Assembly (NCBI GenBank): GCA_951230915.1
Contig: OX579637.1
Coordinates: forward strand, 17,112,001-17,176,000
Length of the DNA: 64,000 nt
DNA from: Antitrichia curtipendula
Lineage: Eukaryota; Streptophyta; Bryopsida; Hypnales; Leucodontaceae
Direction of reading: 5' to 3'
Under the pieces are notes generated by a model, which made no database searches, was not told the DNA's origin, and saw nothing but the letters and a program-made list of their open reading frames with translations. Both the position numbers and the translations under genes were made by a program. Shown one piece after another: positions 27,001 to 41,983 of the stretch (positions within the stretch are counted from its first letter, which is position 1; the number at the start of each line of letters is the position of its first letter).

Positions 27001-27088
27001 AGTATAACGGCAAGAATGAAATCTCCACATGGATTCTACATGTGGGGATTATTTACAACTTGTACATTTTTTTAAAACCTCCAATTGC

Positions 27089-30000
27089 CAACAAATTCCA
27101 TGACATTTAGAATTGGAATCCATAAACTATAGGGCAAAGCTGGTCCTTTTTACTTTTCATTCCCGTGTAGAAATTAGAGTATATCGGCAAGTATGAAATC
27201 TCCACATGGATTCTACATGTGGGGATTATTTACAACTTGTATATTTTTATTGGACCCTCCAAGTGCCAACGAATTCCATGACATTTGGAATTGGGATCCA
27301 TAAACTACAGGGCAAAGCTGGTCCTTTTTACTTTTCATTCACGCGGAGAAATTAGAGTATAACGGCAAGAATGAAATCTCCACATGGATTCTACATGTGG
27401 GGATTATTTACAACTTGTATATTTTTATTGGACCCTCCAAGTGCCAACGAATTCCATGACATTTGGAATTGGGATCCATAAACTACAGGGCAAAGCTGGT
27501 CCTTTTTACTTTTCATTCACGCGGAGAAATTAGAGTATATCGGCAAGTATGAAATCTCCACATGGATTCTACATGTGGGGACTATTTACAACTTGTACAT
27601 TTTTATTGGACCCTCCAAGTGCCAACGAATTCCATGACATTTGGAATTGGGATCCATAAACTACAGGGCAAAGCTGGTCCTTTTTACTTTTCATTCACGC
27701 GGAGAAATTAGAGTATAACGGCAAGTATGAAATTTCCACATGAATTCTACATGTGGGGACTATTTACAACTTGTACATTTTTATTGGACCCTCCAAGTGC
27801 CAACGAATTCCATGACATTTGGAATTGGGATCCATAAACTATAGGGCAAAGCTGATCCTTTTTACTTTTCATTCACGCGGAGAAATTAGAGTATAACGGC
27901 AAGAATGGAATCTCCACATGGATTCTACATGTGGGGATTATTTACAACTTGTACATTTTTTTAAGACCTCCAATTGCCAACAAATTCCATGACATTTGGA
28001 ATTGGGATCCATAAACTACAGGGCAAAGCTGGTCCTTTTTATTTTTCATTCACGCGGAGAAATTAGAGTATAACGGCAAGTATGAAATCTCCACATGGAT
28101 TCTACATGTGGGGATTATTTACAACTTGTACATTTTTATTCGACCGTCCAAGTGCCAACGAGTTCCATGACATTTAGAATTGGAATCCATAAACTACAGG
28201 GCAAAGCTGGTCCTTTTTACTTTTCATTCTCGCGGAGAAATTAGAGTATAACGGCAAGAATGAAATCTCCACATGGATTCTACATGTGGGGATTATTTAC
28301 AACTTGTACATTTTTATTGGACCCTCCAAGTGCCAACGAATTCCATGACATTTGGAATTGGGATCCATAAACTACAGGGCAAAGCTGGTCCTTTTTACTT
28401 TTCATTCACGTGGAGAAATTAGAGTATAACGGCAAGTATGAAATCTCCACATGGATTCTACATGTGGGGATTATTTACAACTTGTACATTTTTATTGGAC
28501 CCTCCAAGTGCCAACGAATTCCATGACATTTGGAATTGGGATCCATAAACTACAGGGCAAAGCTGGTCCTTTTTACTTTTCATTCACGCGGAGAAATTAG
28601 AGTATATCCGCAAGTATGAAATCTCCACATGGATTCTACATGTGGGGATTATTTACAACTTGTACATTTTTATTGGACCCTCCAAGTGCCAACGAATTCC
28701 ATGAGATTTGGAATTGGGATCCATAAACTACAGGGCAAAGCTGGTCCTTTTTACTTTTCATTCACGCGGAGAAATTAGAGTATAACGGCAAGAATGAAAT
28801 CTCCACATGGATTCTACATGTGGGGATTATTTACAACTTGTACATTTTTATTCGACCGTCCAAGTGCCAACAAATTCCATGACATTTAGAATTGGAATCC
28901 ATAGACTACAGGGCAAAGCTGGTCCTTTTTACTTTTCATTCACGCGGAGAAATTAGAGTATAACGGCAAGTATGAAATCTCCACATGGATTCTACATGTG
29001 GGGATTATTTACAACTTGAACATTTTTATTGGACCCTCCAAGTGCCAACGAATTCCATGACATTTGGAATTGGGATCCATAAACTACAGGGCAAAGCTGG
29101 TCCTTTTTACTTTTCATTCACGCGGAGAAATTAGAGTTTAACGGCAAGTATGAAATTTCCACATGGATTCTACATGTGGGGATTATTTACAACTTGTACA
29201 TTTTTATTGGACCCTCCAAGTGCCAACGAATTCCATGACATTTGGAATTGGGATCCATAAACTACAGGGCAAAGCTGGTCCTTTTTACTTTTCATTCACG
29301 CGGAGAAATTAGAGTATATCGGCAAGTATGAAATCTCCACATGGATTCTACATGTGGGGACTATTTACAACTTGTACATTTTTATTGGACCCTCCAAGTG
29401 CCAACGAATTCCATGACATTTGGAATTGGGATCCATAAACTACAGGGCAAAGCTGGTCCTTTTTACTTTTCATTCACGCGGAGAAATTAGAGTATAACGG
29501 CAAGTATGAAATTTCCACATGAATTCTACATGTGGGGACTATTTACAACTTGTACATTTTTATTGGACCCTCCAAGTGCCAACGAATTCCATGACATTTG
29601 GAATTGGGATCCATAAACTACAGGGCAAAGCTGGTCCTTTTTACTTTTCATTCACGCGGAGAAATTAGAGTATAACGGCAAGAATGAAATCTCCACATGG
29701 ATTCTACATGTGGGGATTATTTACAACTTGTACATTTTTTTAAAACCTCCAATTGCCAACGAATTCCATGACATTTAGAATTGGAATCCATAAGCTATAG
29801 GGCAAAGCTGGTCCTTTTTACTTTTCATTCCCGTGTAGAAATTAGAGTATATCGGCAAGTATGAAATCTCCACATGGATTCTACATGTGGGGATTATTTA
29901 CAACTTGTATATTTTTATTGGACCCTCCAAGTGCCAACGAATTCCATGACATTTGGAATTGGGATCCATAAACTACAGGGCAAAGCTGGTCCTTTTTACT

Positions 30001-32490
30001 TTTCATTCACGCGGAGAAATTAGAGTATAACGGCAAGAATGAAATCTCCACATGGATTCTACATGTGGGGATTATTTACAACTTGTATATTTTTATTGGA
30101 CCCTCCAAGTGCCAACGAATTCCATGACATTTGGAATTGGGATCCATAAACTACAGGGCAAAGCTGGTCCTTTTTACTTTTCATTCACGCGGAGAAATTA
30201 GAGTATATCGGCAAGTATGAAATCTCCACATGGATTCTACATGTGGGGACTATTTACAACTTGTACATTTTTATTGGACCCTCCAAGTGCCAACGAATTC
30301 CATGACATTTGGAATTGGGATCCATAAACTACAGGGCAAAGCTGGTCCTTTTTACTTTTCATTCACGCGGAGAAATTAGAGTATAACGGCAAGTATGAAA
30401 TTTCCACATGAATTCTACATGTGGGGACTATTTACAACTTGTACATTTTTATTGGACCCTCCAAGTGCCAACGAATTCCATGACATTTGGAATTGGGATC
30501 CATAAACTATAGGGCAAAGCTGATCCTTTTTACTTTTCATTCACGCGGAGAAATTAGAGTATAACGGCAAGAATGGAATCTCCACATGGATTCTACATGT
30601 GGGGATTATTTACAACTTGTACATTTTTTTAAGACCTCCAATTGCCAACAAATTCCATGACATTTGGAATTGGGATCCATAAACTACAGGGCAAAGCTGG
30701 TCCTTTTTATTTTTCATTCACGCGGAGAAATTAGAGTATAACGGCAAGTATGAAATCTCCACATGGATTCTACATGTGGGGATTATTTACAACTTGTACA
30801 TTTTTATTCGACCGTCCAAGTGCCAACGAGTTCCATGACATTTAGAATTGGAATCCATAAACTACAGGGCAAAGCTGGTCCTTTTTACTTTTCATTCTCG
30901 CGGAGAAATTAGAGTATAACGGCAAGAATGAAATCTCCACATGGATTCTACATGTGGGGATTATTTACAACTTGTACATTTTTATTGGACCCTCCAAGTG
31001 CCAACGAATTCCATGACATTTGGAATTGGGATCCATAAACTACAGGGCAAAGCTGGTCCTTTTTACTTTTCATTCACGTGGAGAAATTAGAGTATATCGG
31101 CAAGTATGAAATCTCCACATGGATTCTACATGTGGGGATTATTTACAACTTGTACATTTTTATTGGACCCTCCAAGTGCCAACGAATTCCATGACATTTG
31201 GAATTGGGATCCATAAACTACAGGGCAAAGCTGGTCCTTTTTACTTTTCATTCACGCGGAGAAATTAGAGTATAACGGCAAGTATGAAATCTCCACATGG
31301 ATTCTACATGTGGGGATTATTTACAACTTGTACATTTTTATTGGACCCTCCAAGTGCCAACGAATTCCATGAGATTTGGAATTGGGATCCATAAACTACA
31401 GGGCAAAGCTGGTCCTTTTTACTTTTCATTCACGCGGAGAAATTAGAGTATAACGGCAAGAATGAAATCTCCACATGGATTCTACATGTGGGGATTATTT
31501 ACAACTTGTACATTTTTATTCGACCGTCCAAGTGCCAACAAATTCCATGACATTTAGAATTGGAATCCATAGACTACAGGGCAAAGCTGGTCCTTTTTAC
31601 TTTTCATTCACGCGGAGAAATTAGAGTATAACGGCAAGTATGAAATCTCCACATGGATTCTACATGTGGGGATTATTTACAACTTGAACATTTTTATTGG
31701 ACCCTCCAAGTGCCAACGAATTCCATGACATTTGGAATTGGGATCCATAAACTACAGGGCAAAGCTGGTCCTTTTTACTTTTCATTCACGCGGAGAAATT
31801 AGAGTTTAACGGCAAGTATGAAATTTCCACATGGATTCTACATGTGGGGATTATTTACAACTTGTACATTTTTATTGGACCCTCCAAGTGCCAACGAATT
31901 CCATGACATTTGGAATTGGGATCCATAAACTACAGGGCAAAGCTGGTCCTTTTTACTTTTCATTCACGCGGAGAAATTAGAGTATATCGGCAAGTATGAA
32001 ATCTCCACATGGATTCTACATGTGGGGACTATTTACAACTTGTACATTTTTATTGGACCCTCCAAGTGCCAACGAATTCCATGACATTTGGAATTGGGAT
32101 CCATAAACTACAGGGCAAAGCTGGTCCTTTTTACTTTTCATTCACGCGGAGAAATTAGAGTATAACGGCAAGTATGAAATTTCCACATGAATTCTACATG
32201 TGGGGACTATTTACAACTTGTACATTTTTATTGGACCCTCCAAGTGCCAACGAATTCCATGACATTTGGAATTGGGATCCATAAACTACAGGGCAAAGCT
32301 GGTCCTTTTTACTTTTCATTCACGCGGAGAAATTAGAGTATAACGGCAAGAATGAAATCTCCACATGGATTCTACATGTGGGGATTATTTACAACTTGTA
32401 CATTTTTTTAAAACCTCCAATTGCCAACGAATTCCATGACATTTAGAATTGGAATCCATAAGCTATAGGGCAAAGCTGGTCCTTTTTACT
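27089..32490 (+). repeat. Fifteen-unit tandem duplication, 2668 bp
   Basis: Shared private markers at 2668 bp (15 x 178 minus 2) are TTCCCGTGTAG (27160 and 29828), GAGTTTAACGG (29134 and 31802) and CCATAAGCTATAGG (29791 and 32459). The blocks are roughly 27.1-29.8 kb and 29.8-32.5 kb. Differences include TATAACGG near 28425 vs TATATCGG, and TATATCCG near 28605 vs TATAACGG. A third copy of only the TAAGCTATAGG unit lies at 33348, 5 units further on. Confidence 0.86.
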
Positions 32491-35400
32491 TTTCATTCAC
32501 GTGGAGAAATTAGAGTATATCGGCAAGTATGAAATTTCCACATGGATTCTACATGTGGGGATTATTTACAACTTGAACATTTTTATTGGACCCTCCAAGT
32601 GCCAACGAATTCCATGACATTTGGAATTGGGATCCATAAACTACAGGGCAAAGCTGGTCCTTTTTACTTTTCATTCACGCGGAGAAATTAGAGTATAACG
32701 GCAAGAATGAAATCTCCACATGAATTCTACATGTGGGGACTATTTACAACTTGTACATTTTTATTGGACCCTCCAAGTGCCAACGAATTCCATGACATTT
32801 GGAATTGGGATCCATAAACTACAGGGCAAAGCTGGTCCTTTTTACTTTTCATTCACGCGGAGAAATTAGAGTATAACGGCAAGTATGAAATTTCCACATG
32901 GATTCTACATGTGGGGATTATTTACAACTTGTACATTTTTATTGGACCCTCCAAGTGCCAACGAATTCCATGACATTTGGAATTGGGATCCATAAACTAC
33001 AGGGCAAAGCTGGTCCTTTTTACTTTTCATTCACGCGGAGAAATTAGAGTATATCGGCAAGTATGAAATCTCCACATGGATTCTACATGTGGGGATTATT
33101 TACAACTTGTACATTTTTATTGGACCCTCCAAGTGCCAACGAATTCCATGACATTTGGAATTGGGATCCATAAACTACAGGGCAAAGCTGGTCCTTTTTA
33201 CTTTTCATTCACGCGGAGAAATTAGAGTATAACGGCAAGAATGAAATCTCCACATGGATTCTACATGTGGGGATTATTTACAACTTGTACATTTTTTTAA
33301 AACCTCCAATTGCCAACGAATTCCATGACATTTAGAATTGGAATCCATAAGCTATAGGGCAAAGCTGGTCCTTTTTACTTTTCATTCACGTGGAGAAATT
33401 AGAGTATATCGGCAAGTATGAAATCTCCACATGGATTCTACATGTGGGGATTATTTACAACTTGTATATTTTTATTGGACCCTCCAAGTGCCAACGAATT
33501 CCATGACATTTGGAATTGGGATCCATAAACTACAGGGCAAAGCTGGTCCTTTTTACTTTTCATTCACGCGGAGAAATTAGAGTATAACGGCAAGAATGAA
33601 ATCTCCACATGGATTCTACATGTGGGGATTATTTACAACTTGTACATTTTTTTAAAACCTCCAATTGCCAACAAATTCCAAGACATTTGGAATTGGGATC
33701 CATAAACTACAGGGCAGAGCTGGTCCTTTTTACTTTTCATTCACGCGGAGAAATTAGAGTATAACGGCAAGAATGAAATCTCCACATGGATTCTACATGT
33801 GGGGATTATTTACAACTTGTACATTTTTTTAAAACCTCCAATTGCCAACAAATTCCATGACATTTAGAATTGGAATCCATACACTACAGGGCAAAGCTGG
33901 TCCTTTTTACTTTTCATTCACGTGGAGAAATTAGAGTATATCGGCAAGTATGAAATCTCCACATGGATTCTACATGTGGGGATTATTTACAACTTGTACA
34001 TTTTTATTGGACCCTCCAAGTGCCAACGAATTCCATGACATTTGGAATTGGGATCCATAAACTACAGGGCAAAGCTGGTCCTTTTTACTTTTCATTCACG
34101 TGGAGAAATTAGAGTATATCGGCAAGTATGAAATCTCCACATGGATTCTACATGTGGGGATTATTTACAACTTGTACATTTTTATTGGACCCTCCAAGTG
34201 CCAACGAATTCCATGACATTTGGAATTGGGATCCATAAACTACAGGGCAAAGCTGGTCCTTTTTACTTTTCATTCACGTGGAGAAATTAGAGTATATCGG
34301 CAAGTATGAAATCTCCACATGGATTCTACATGTGGGGATTATTTACAACTTGTACATTTTTATTGGACCCTCCAAGTGCCAACGAATTCCATAATATTTG
34401 GAATTGGGATCCATAAACTACAGGGCAAAGCTGGTCCTTTTTACTTTTCATTCACGCGGAGAAATTAGAGTATATCCGCAAGTATGAAATCTCCACATGG
34501 ATTCTACATGTGGGGATTATTTACAACTTGTACATTTTTATTGGACCCTCCAAGTGCCAACGAATTCCATAATATTTGGAATTGGGATCCATAAACTACA
34601 GGGCAAAGCTGGTCCTTTTTACTTTTCATTCACGTGGAGAAATTAGAGTATATCGGCAAGTATGAAATCTCCACATGGATTCTACATGTGGGGATTATTT
34701 ACAACTTGTACATTTTTATTGGACCCTCCAAGTGCCAACGAATTCCATGACATTTGGAATTGGGATCCATAAACTACAGGGCAAAGCTGGTCCTTTTTAC
34801 TTTTCATTCACGCGGAGAAATTAGAGTATATCCGCAAGTATGAAATCTCCACATGGATTCTACATGTGGGGATTATTTACAACTTGTACATTTTTATTCG
34901 ACCGTCCAAGTGCCAACGAAGTCCATGACATTTGGAATTGGGATCCATAAACTACAGGGCAAAGCTGGTCCTTTTTACTTTTCATTCACGTGGAGAAATT
35001 AGAGTATATCGGCAAGTATGAAATCTCCACATGGATTCTACATGTGGGGACTATTTACAACTTGTACATTTTTATTGGACCCTCCAAGTGCCAACGAATT
35101 CCATGACATTTGGAATTGGGATCCATAAACTACAGGGCAAAGCTGGTCCTTTTTACTTTTCATTCACGTGGAGAAATTAGAGTATATCGGCAAGTATGAA
35201 ATCTCCACATGGATTCTACATGTGGGGACTATTTACAACTTGTACATTTTTATTGGACCCTCCAAGTGCCAACGAATTCCATGACATTTGGAATTGGGAT
35301 CCATAAACTACAGGGCAAAGCTGGTCCTTTTTACTTTTCATTCACGCAGAGAAATTAGAGTATATCCGCAAGTATGAAATCTCCACATGGATTCTACATG

Positions 35401-35554
35401 TGGGGATTATTTACGACTTGTACATTTTTATTGGACCCTCCAAGTGCCAACGAATTCCATGACATTTGGAATTGGGATCCATAAACTACAGGGCAAAGCT
35501 GGTCCTTTTTACTTTTCATTCACGCGGAGAAATTAGAGTATAACGGCAAGAATG

Positions 35555-38245
35555 AAATCTCCACATGGATTCTACATGTGGGGATTATTTACAACTTGTA
35601 CATTTTTATTGGACCCTCCAAGTGCCAACGAATTCCATGACATTTGGAATTGGGATCCATAAACTACAGGGCAAAGCTGGTCCTTTTTACTTTTCATTCA
35701 CGTGGAGAAATTAGAGTATAACGGCAAGTATGAAATCTCCACATGAATTCTACATGTGGGGACTATTTACAACTTGTACATTTTTATTGGACCCTCCAAG
35801 TGCCAACGAATTCCATGACATTTGGAATTGGGATCCATAAACTACAGGGCAAAGCTGGTCCTTTTTACTTTTCATTCACGCGGAGAAATTAGAGTATAAC
35901 GGCAAGTATGAAATCTCCACATGGATTCTACATGTGGGGATTATTTACAACTTGTACATTTTTATTCGACCGTCCAAGTGCCAACAAATTCCATGACATT
36001 TAGAATTGGAATCCATAGACTACAGGGCAAAGCTGGTCCTTTTTACTTTTCATTCACGCGGAGAAATTAGAGTATAACGGCAAGTATGAAATCTCCACAT
36101 GGATTCTACATGTGGGGACTATTTACAACTTGTACATTTTTATTGGACCCTCCAAGTGCCAACGAATTCCATGACATTTGGAAATGGGGTCCATAAACTA
36201 CAGGGCAAAGCTGGTCCTTTTTACTTTTCATTCACGCGGAGAAATTAGAGTATATCCGCAAGTATGAAATCTCCACATGGATTCTACATGTGGGGATTAT
36301 TTACAACTTGTACATTTTTATTGGACCCTCCAAGTGCCAACGAATTCCATGACATTTGGAATTGGGATCCATAAACTACAGGGCAAAGCTGGTCCTTTTT
36401 ACTTTTCATTCACGCGGAGAAATTAGAGTATAACGGCAAGTATGAAATCTCCACATGGATTCTACATGTGGGGACTATTTACAACTTGTACATTTTTATT
36501 GGACCCTCCAAGTGCCAACGAATTCCATGACATTTGGAATTGGGATCCATAAACTACAGGGCAAAGCTGGTCCTTTTTACTTTTCATTCACGCGGAGAAA
36601 TTAGAGTATAACGGCAAGTATGAAATCTCCACATGGATTCTACATGTGGGGACTATTTACAACTTGTACATTTTTATTGGACCCTCCAAGTGCCAACGAA
36701 TTCCATGACATTTGGAATTGGGATCCATAAACTACAGGGCAAAGCTGGTCCTTTTTACTTTTCATTCACGCGGAGAAATTAGAGTATAACGGCAAGAATG
36801 AAATCTCCACATGGATTCTCTATGTGGGGATTATTTACAACTTGTACATTTTTATTGGACCCTCCAAGTGCCAACGAATTCCATGACATTTGGAATTGGG
36901 ATCCATAAACTACAGGGCAAAGCTGGTCCTTTTTACTTTTCATTCACGCGGAGAAATTAGAGTATATCCGCAAGTATGAAATCTCCACATGGATTCTACA
37001 TGTGGGGATTATTTACAACTTGTACATTTTTATTGGACCCTCCAAGTGCCAACGAATTCCATGACATTTGGAATTGGGATCCATAAACTACAGGGCAAAG
37101 CTGGTCCTTTTTACTTTTCATTCACGCGGAGAAATTAGAGTATAACGGCATGAATGAAATCTCCACATGGATTCTACATGTGGGGATTATTTACAACTTG
37201 TACATTTTTATTGGACCCTCCAAGTGCCAACGAATTCCATGACATTTGGAATTGGGATCCATAAACTACAGGGCAAAGCTGGTCCTTTTTACTTTTCATT
37301 CACGCGGAGAAATTAGAGTATAACGGCAAGTATGAAATCTCCACATGGATTCTACATGTGGGGACTATTTACAACTTGTACATTTTTATTGGACCCTCCA
37401 AGTGCCAACGAATTCCATGACATTTGGAATTGGGATCCATAAACTACAGGGCAAAGCTGGTCCTTTTTACTTTTCATTCACGCGGAGAAATTAGAGTATA
37501 ACGGCAAGAATGAAATCTCCACATGAATTCTACATGTGGGGACTATTTACAACTTGTACATTTTTATTGGACCCTCCAAGTGCCAACGAATTCCATGACA
37601 TTTGGAATTGGGATCCATAAACTACAGGGCAAAGCTGGTCCTTTTTACTATTCATTCACGCGGAGAAATTAGAGTATAACGGCAAGTATGAAATTTCCAC
37701 ATGGATTCTACATGTGGGGATTATTTACAACTTGTACATTTTTATTGGACCCTCCAAGTGCCAACGAATTCCATGACATTTGGAATTGGGATCCATAAAC
37801 TATAGGGCAAAGCTGGTCCTTTTTACTTTTCATTCACGCGGAGAAATTAGAGTATATCCGCAAGTATGAAATCTCCACATGGATTCTACATGTGGGGATT
37901 ATTTACAACTTGTACATTTTTATTCGACCGTCCAAGTGCCAACGAAGTCCATGACATTTGGAATTGGGATCCATAAACTACAGGGCAAAGCTGGTCCTTT
38001 TTACTTTTCATTCACGTGGAGAAATTAGAGTATATCGGCAAGTATGAAATCTCCACATGGATTCTACATGTGGGGACTATTTACAACTTGTACATTTTTA
38101 TTGGACCCTCCAAGTGCCAACGAATTCCATGACATTTGGAATTGGGATCCATAAACTACAGGGCAAAGCTGGTCCTTTTTACTTTTCATTCACGTGGAGA
38201 AATTAGAGTATATCGGCAAGTATGAAATCTCCACATGGATTCTAC
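35555..38245 (+). repeat. 2.7-kb block, copy 1 of 3
   Basis: The block is about 15 units long. Copy 2 is at 39293-41983 (offset 3738 bp, 21 units) and copy 3 at 49261-51951 (offset 9968 bp from copy 2, 56 units). Order-conserved markers in copy 1 are GGAAATGGGGTCC (36180), CTCTATG (36818), GGCATGAATG (37147) and ACTATTCATTC (CTATTC at 37648). Limits are set by the first disagreements, GGCAAGAATG vs CCGCAAGTATG on the left and GGGGACT vs GGGGATT on the right. Confidence 0.86.
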
Positions 38246-39292
38246 ATGTGGGGACTATTTACAACTTGTACATTTTTATTGGACCCTCCAAGTGCCAACG
38301 AATTCCATGACATTTGGAATTGGGATCCATAAACTACAGGGCAAAGCTGGTCCTTTTTACTTTTCATTCACGCAGAGAAATTAGAGTATATCCGCAAGTA
38401 TGAAATCTCCACATGGATTCTACATGTGGGGATTATTTACGACTTGTACATTTTTATTGGACCCTCCAAGTGCCAACGAATTCCATGACATTTGGAATTG
38501 GGATCCATAAACTACAGGGCAAAGCTGGTCCTTTTTACTTTTCATTCACGTGGAGAAATTAGAGTATAACGGCAAGAATGAAATCTCCACATGGATTCTA
38601 CATGTGGGGATTATTTACAACTTGTACATTTTTATTGGACCCTCCAAGTGCCAACGAATTCCATGACATTTGGAATTGGGATCCATAAACTACAGGGCAA
38701 AGCTGGTCCTTTTTACTTTTCATTCACGTGGAGAAATTAGAGTATAACGGCAAGTATGAAATCTCCACATGGATTCTACATGTGGGGATTATTTACAACT
38801 TGTACATTTTTATTGGACCCTCCAAGTGCCAACGAATTCCATGACATTTGGAATTGGGATCCATAAACTACAGGGCAAAGCTGGTCCTTTTTACTTTTCA
38901 TTCACGCGGAGAAATTAGAGTATAACGGCAAGTATGAAATCTCCACATGGATTCTACATGTGGGGATTATTTACAACTTGTACATTTTTATTCGACCGTC
39001 CAAGTGCCAACAAATTCCATGACATTTAGAATTGGAATCCATAGACTACAGGGCAAAGCTGGTCCTTTTTACTTTTCATTCACGCGGAGAAATTAGAGTA
39101 TAACCGCAAGTATGAAATCTCCACATGGATTCTACATGTGGGGACTATTTACAACTTGTACATTTTTATTGGACCCTCCAAGTGCCAACGAATTCCATGA
39201 CATTTGGAAATGGGGTCCATAAACTACAGGGCAAAACTGGTCCTTTTTACTTTTCATTCACGCGGAGAAATTAGAGTATATCCGCAAGTATG

Positions 39293-41983
39293 AAATCTCC
39301 ACATGGATTCTACATGTGGGGATTATTTACAACTTGTACATTTTTATTGGACCCTCCAAGTGCCAACGAATTCCATGACATTTGGAATTGGGATCCATAA
39401 ACTACAGGGCAAAGCTGGTCCTTTTTACTTTTCATTCACGTGGAGAAATTAGAGTATAACGGCAAGTATGAAATCTCCACATGAATTCTACATGTGGGGA
39501 CTATTTACAACTTGTACATTTTTATTGGACCCTCCAAGTGCCAACGAATTCCATGACATTTGGAATTGGGATCCATAAACTACAGGGCAAAGCTGGTCCT
39601 TTTTACTTTTCATTCACGCGGAGAAATTAGAGTATAACGGCAAGTATGAAATCTCCACATGGATTCTACATGTGGGGATTATTTACAACTTGTACATTTT
39701 TATTCGACCGTCCAAGTGCCAACAAATTCCATGACATTTAGAATTGGAATCCATAGACTACAGGGCAAAGCTGGTCCTTTTTACTTTTCATTCACGCGGA
39801 GAAATTAGAGTATAACGGCAAGTATGAAATCTCCACATGGATTCTACATGTGGGGACTATTTACAACTTGTACATTTTTATTGGACCCTCCAAGTGCCAA
39901 CGAATTCCATGACATTTGGAAATGGGGTCCATAAACTACAGGGCAAAGCTGGTCCTTTTTACTTTTCATTCACGCGGAGAAATTAGAGTATATCCGCAAG
40001 TATGAAATCTCCACATGGATTCTACATGTGGGGATTATTTACAACTTGTACATTTTTATTGGACCCTCCAAGTGCCAACGAATTCCATGACATTTGGAAT
40101 TGGGATCCATAAACTACAGGGCAAAGCTGGTCCTTTTTACTTTTCATTCACGCGGAGAAATTAGAGTATAACGGCAAGTATGAAATCTCCACATGGATTC
40201 TACATGTGGGGACTATTTACAACTTGTACATTTTTATTGGACCCTCCAAGTGCCAACGAATTCCATGACATTTGGAATTGGGATCCATAAACTACAGGGC
40301 AAAGCTGGTCCTTTTTACTTTTCATTCACGCGGAGAAATTAGAGTATAACGGCAAGTATGAAATCTCCACATGGATTCTACATGTGGGGACTATTTACAA
40401 CTTGTACATTTTTATTGGACCCTCCAAGTGCCAACGAATTCCATGACATTTGGAATTGGGATCCATAAACTACAGGGCAAAGCTGGTCCTTTTTACTTTT
40501 CATTCACGCGGAGAAATTAGAGTATAACGGCAAGAATGAAATCTCCACATGGATTCTCTATGTGGGGATTATTTACAACTTGTACATTTTTATTGGACCC
40601 TCCAAGTGCCAACGAATTCCATGACATTTGGAATTGGGATCCATAAACTACAGGGCAAAGCTGGTCCTTTTTACTTTTCATTCACGCGGAGAAATTAGAG
40701 TATATCCGCAAGTATGAAATCTCCACATGGATTCTACATGTGGGGATTATTTACAACTTGTACATTTTTATTGGACCCTCCAAGTGCCAACGAATTCCAT
40801 GACATTTGGAATTGGGATCCATAAACTACAGGGCAAAGCTGGTCCTTTTTACTTTTCATTCACGCGGAGAAATTAGAGTATAACGGCATGAATGAAATCT
40901 CCACATGGATTCTACATGTGGGGATTATTTACAACTTGTACATTTTTATTGGACCCTCCAAGTGCCAACGAATTCCATGACATTTGGAATTGGGATCCAT
41001 AAACTACAGGGCAAAGCTGGTCCTTTTTACTTTTCATTCACGCGGAGAAATTAGAGTATAACGGCAAGTATGAAATCTCCACATGGATTCTACATGTGGG
41101 GACTATTTACAACTTGTACATTTTTATTGGACCCTCCAAGTGCCAACGAATTCCATGACATTTGGAATTGGGATCCATAAACTACAGGGCAGAGCTGGTC
41201 CTTTTTACTTTTCATTCACGTGGAGAAATTAGAGTATAACGGCAAGAATGAAATCTCCACATGAATTCTACATGTGGGGACTATTTACAACTTGTACATT
41301 TTTATTGGACCCTCCAAGTGCCAACGAATTCCATGACATTTGGAATTGGGATCCATAAACTACAGGGCAAAGCTGGTCCTTTTTACTATTCATTCACGCG
41401 GAGAAATTAGAGTATAACGGCAAGTATGAAATTTCCACATGGATTCTACATGTGGGGATTATTTACAACTTGTACATTTTTATTGGACCCTCCAAGTGCC
41501 AACGAATTCCATGACATTTGGAATTGGGATCCATAAACTATAGGGCAAAGCTGGTCCTTTTTACTTTTCATTCACGCGGAGAAATTAGAGTATATCCGCA
41601 AGTATGAAATCTCCACATGGATTCTACATGTGGGGATTATTTACAACTTGTACATTTTTATTCGACCGTCCAAGTGCCAACGAAGTCCATGACATTTGGA
41701 ATTGGGATCCATAAACTACAGGGCAAAGCTGGTCCTTTTTACTTTTCATTCACGTGGAGAAATTAGAGTATATCGGCAAGTATGAAATCTCCACATGGAT
41801 TCTACATGTGGGGACTATTTACAACTTGTACATTTTTATTGGACCCTCCAAGTGCCAACGAATTCCATGACATTTGGAATTGGGATCCATAAACTACAGG
41901 GCAAAGCTGGTCCTTTTTACTTTTCATTCACGTGGAGAAATTAGAGTATATCGGCAAGTATGAAATCTCCACATGGATTCTAC
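39293..41983 (+). repeat. 2.7-kb block, copy 2 of 3
   Basis: The same marker order is present: GGAAATGGGGTCC at 39918, CTCTATG at 40556, GGCATGAATG at 40885 and CTATTC at 41386, all exactly 3738 bp after copy 1. A private change is CAGAGCTGG near 41189, which copy 3 shares but copy 1 lacks, so copy 3 is closer to copy 2 than to copy 1. Confidence 0.85.

Larger units (their letters stand above)
6231..33969 (+). repeat. Zone 2: 156 units, rich in the 177-bp type C variant
   Basis: This zone holds 29 short units among 156. Their T7 hallmark lies near (kb) 6.26, 9.29, 11.78, 13.38, 14.09, 15.16, 15.69, 16.22, 17.29, 17.65, 18.00, 19.07, 19.60, 19.95, 20.31, 21.38, 23.16, 23.69, 24.04, 24.40, 25.47, 27.06, 27.95, 29.73, 30.62, 32.40, 33.29, 33.65 and 33.82. 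Nine of them read AAGACCTCC instead of AAAACCTCC (6.26, 9.29, 11.78, 19.07, 21.38, 23.16, 25.47, 27.95, 30.62). Each of those nine follows a unit with GCTGATCC and AATGGAATCTCC. The spacing of this two-unit marker is 17, 14, 41, 13, 10, 13, 14 and 15 units, so there is higher-order copying but no single period. Confidence 0.95.
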
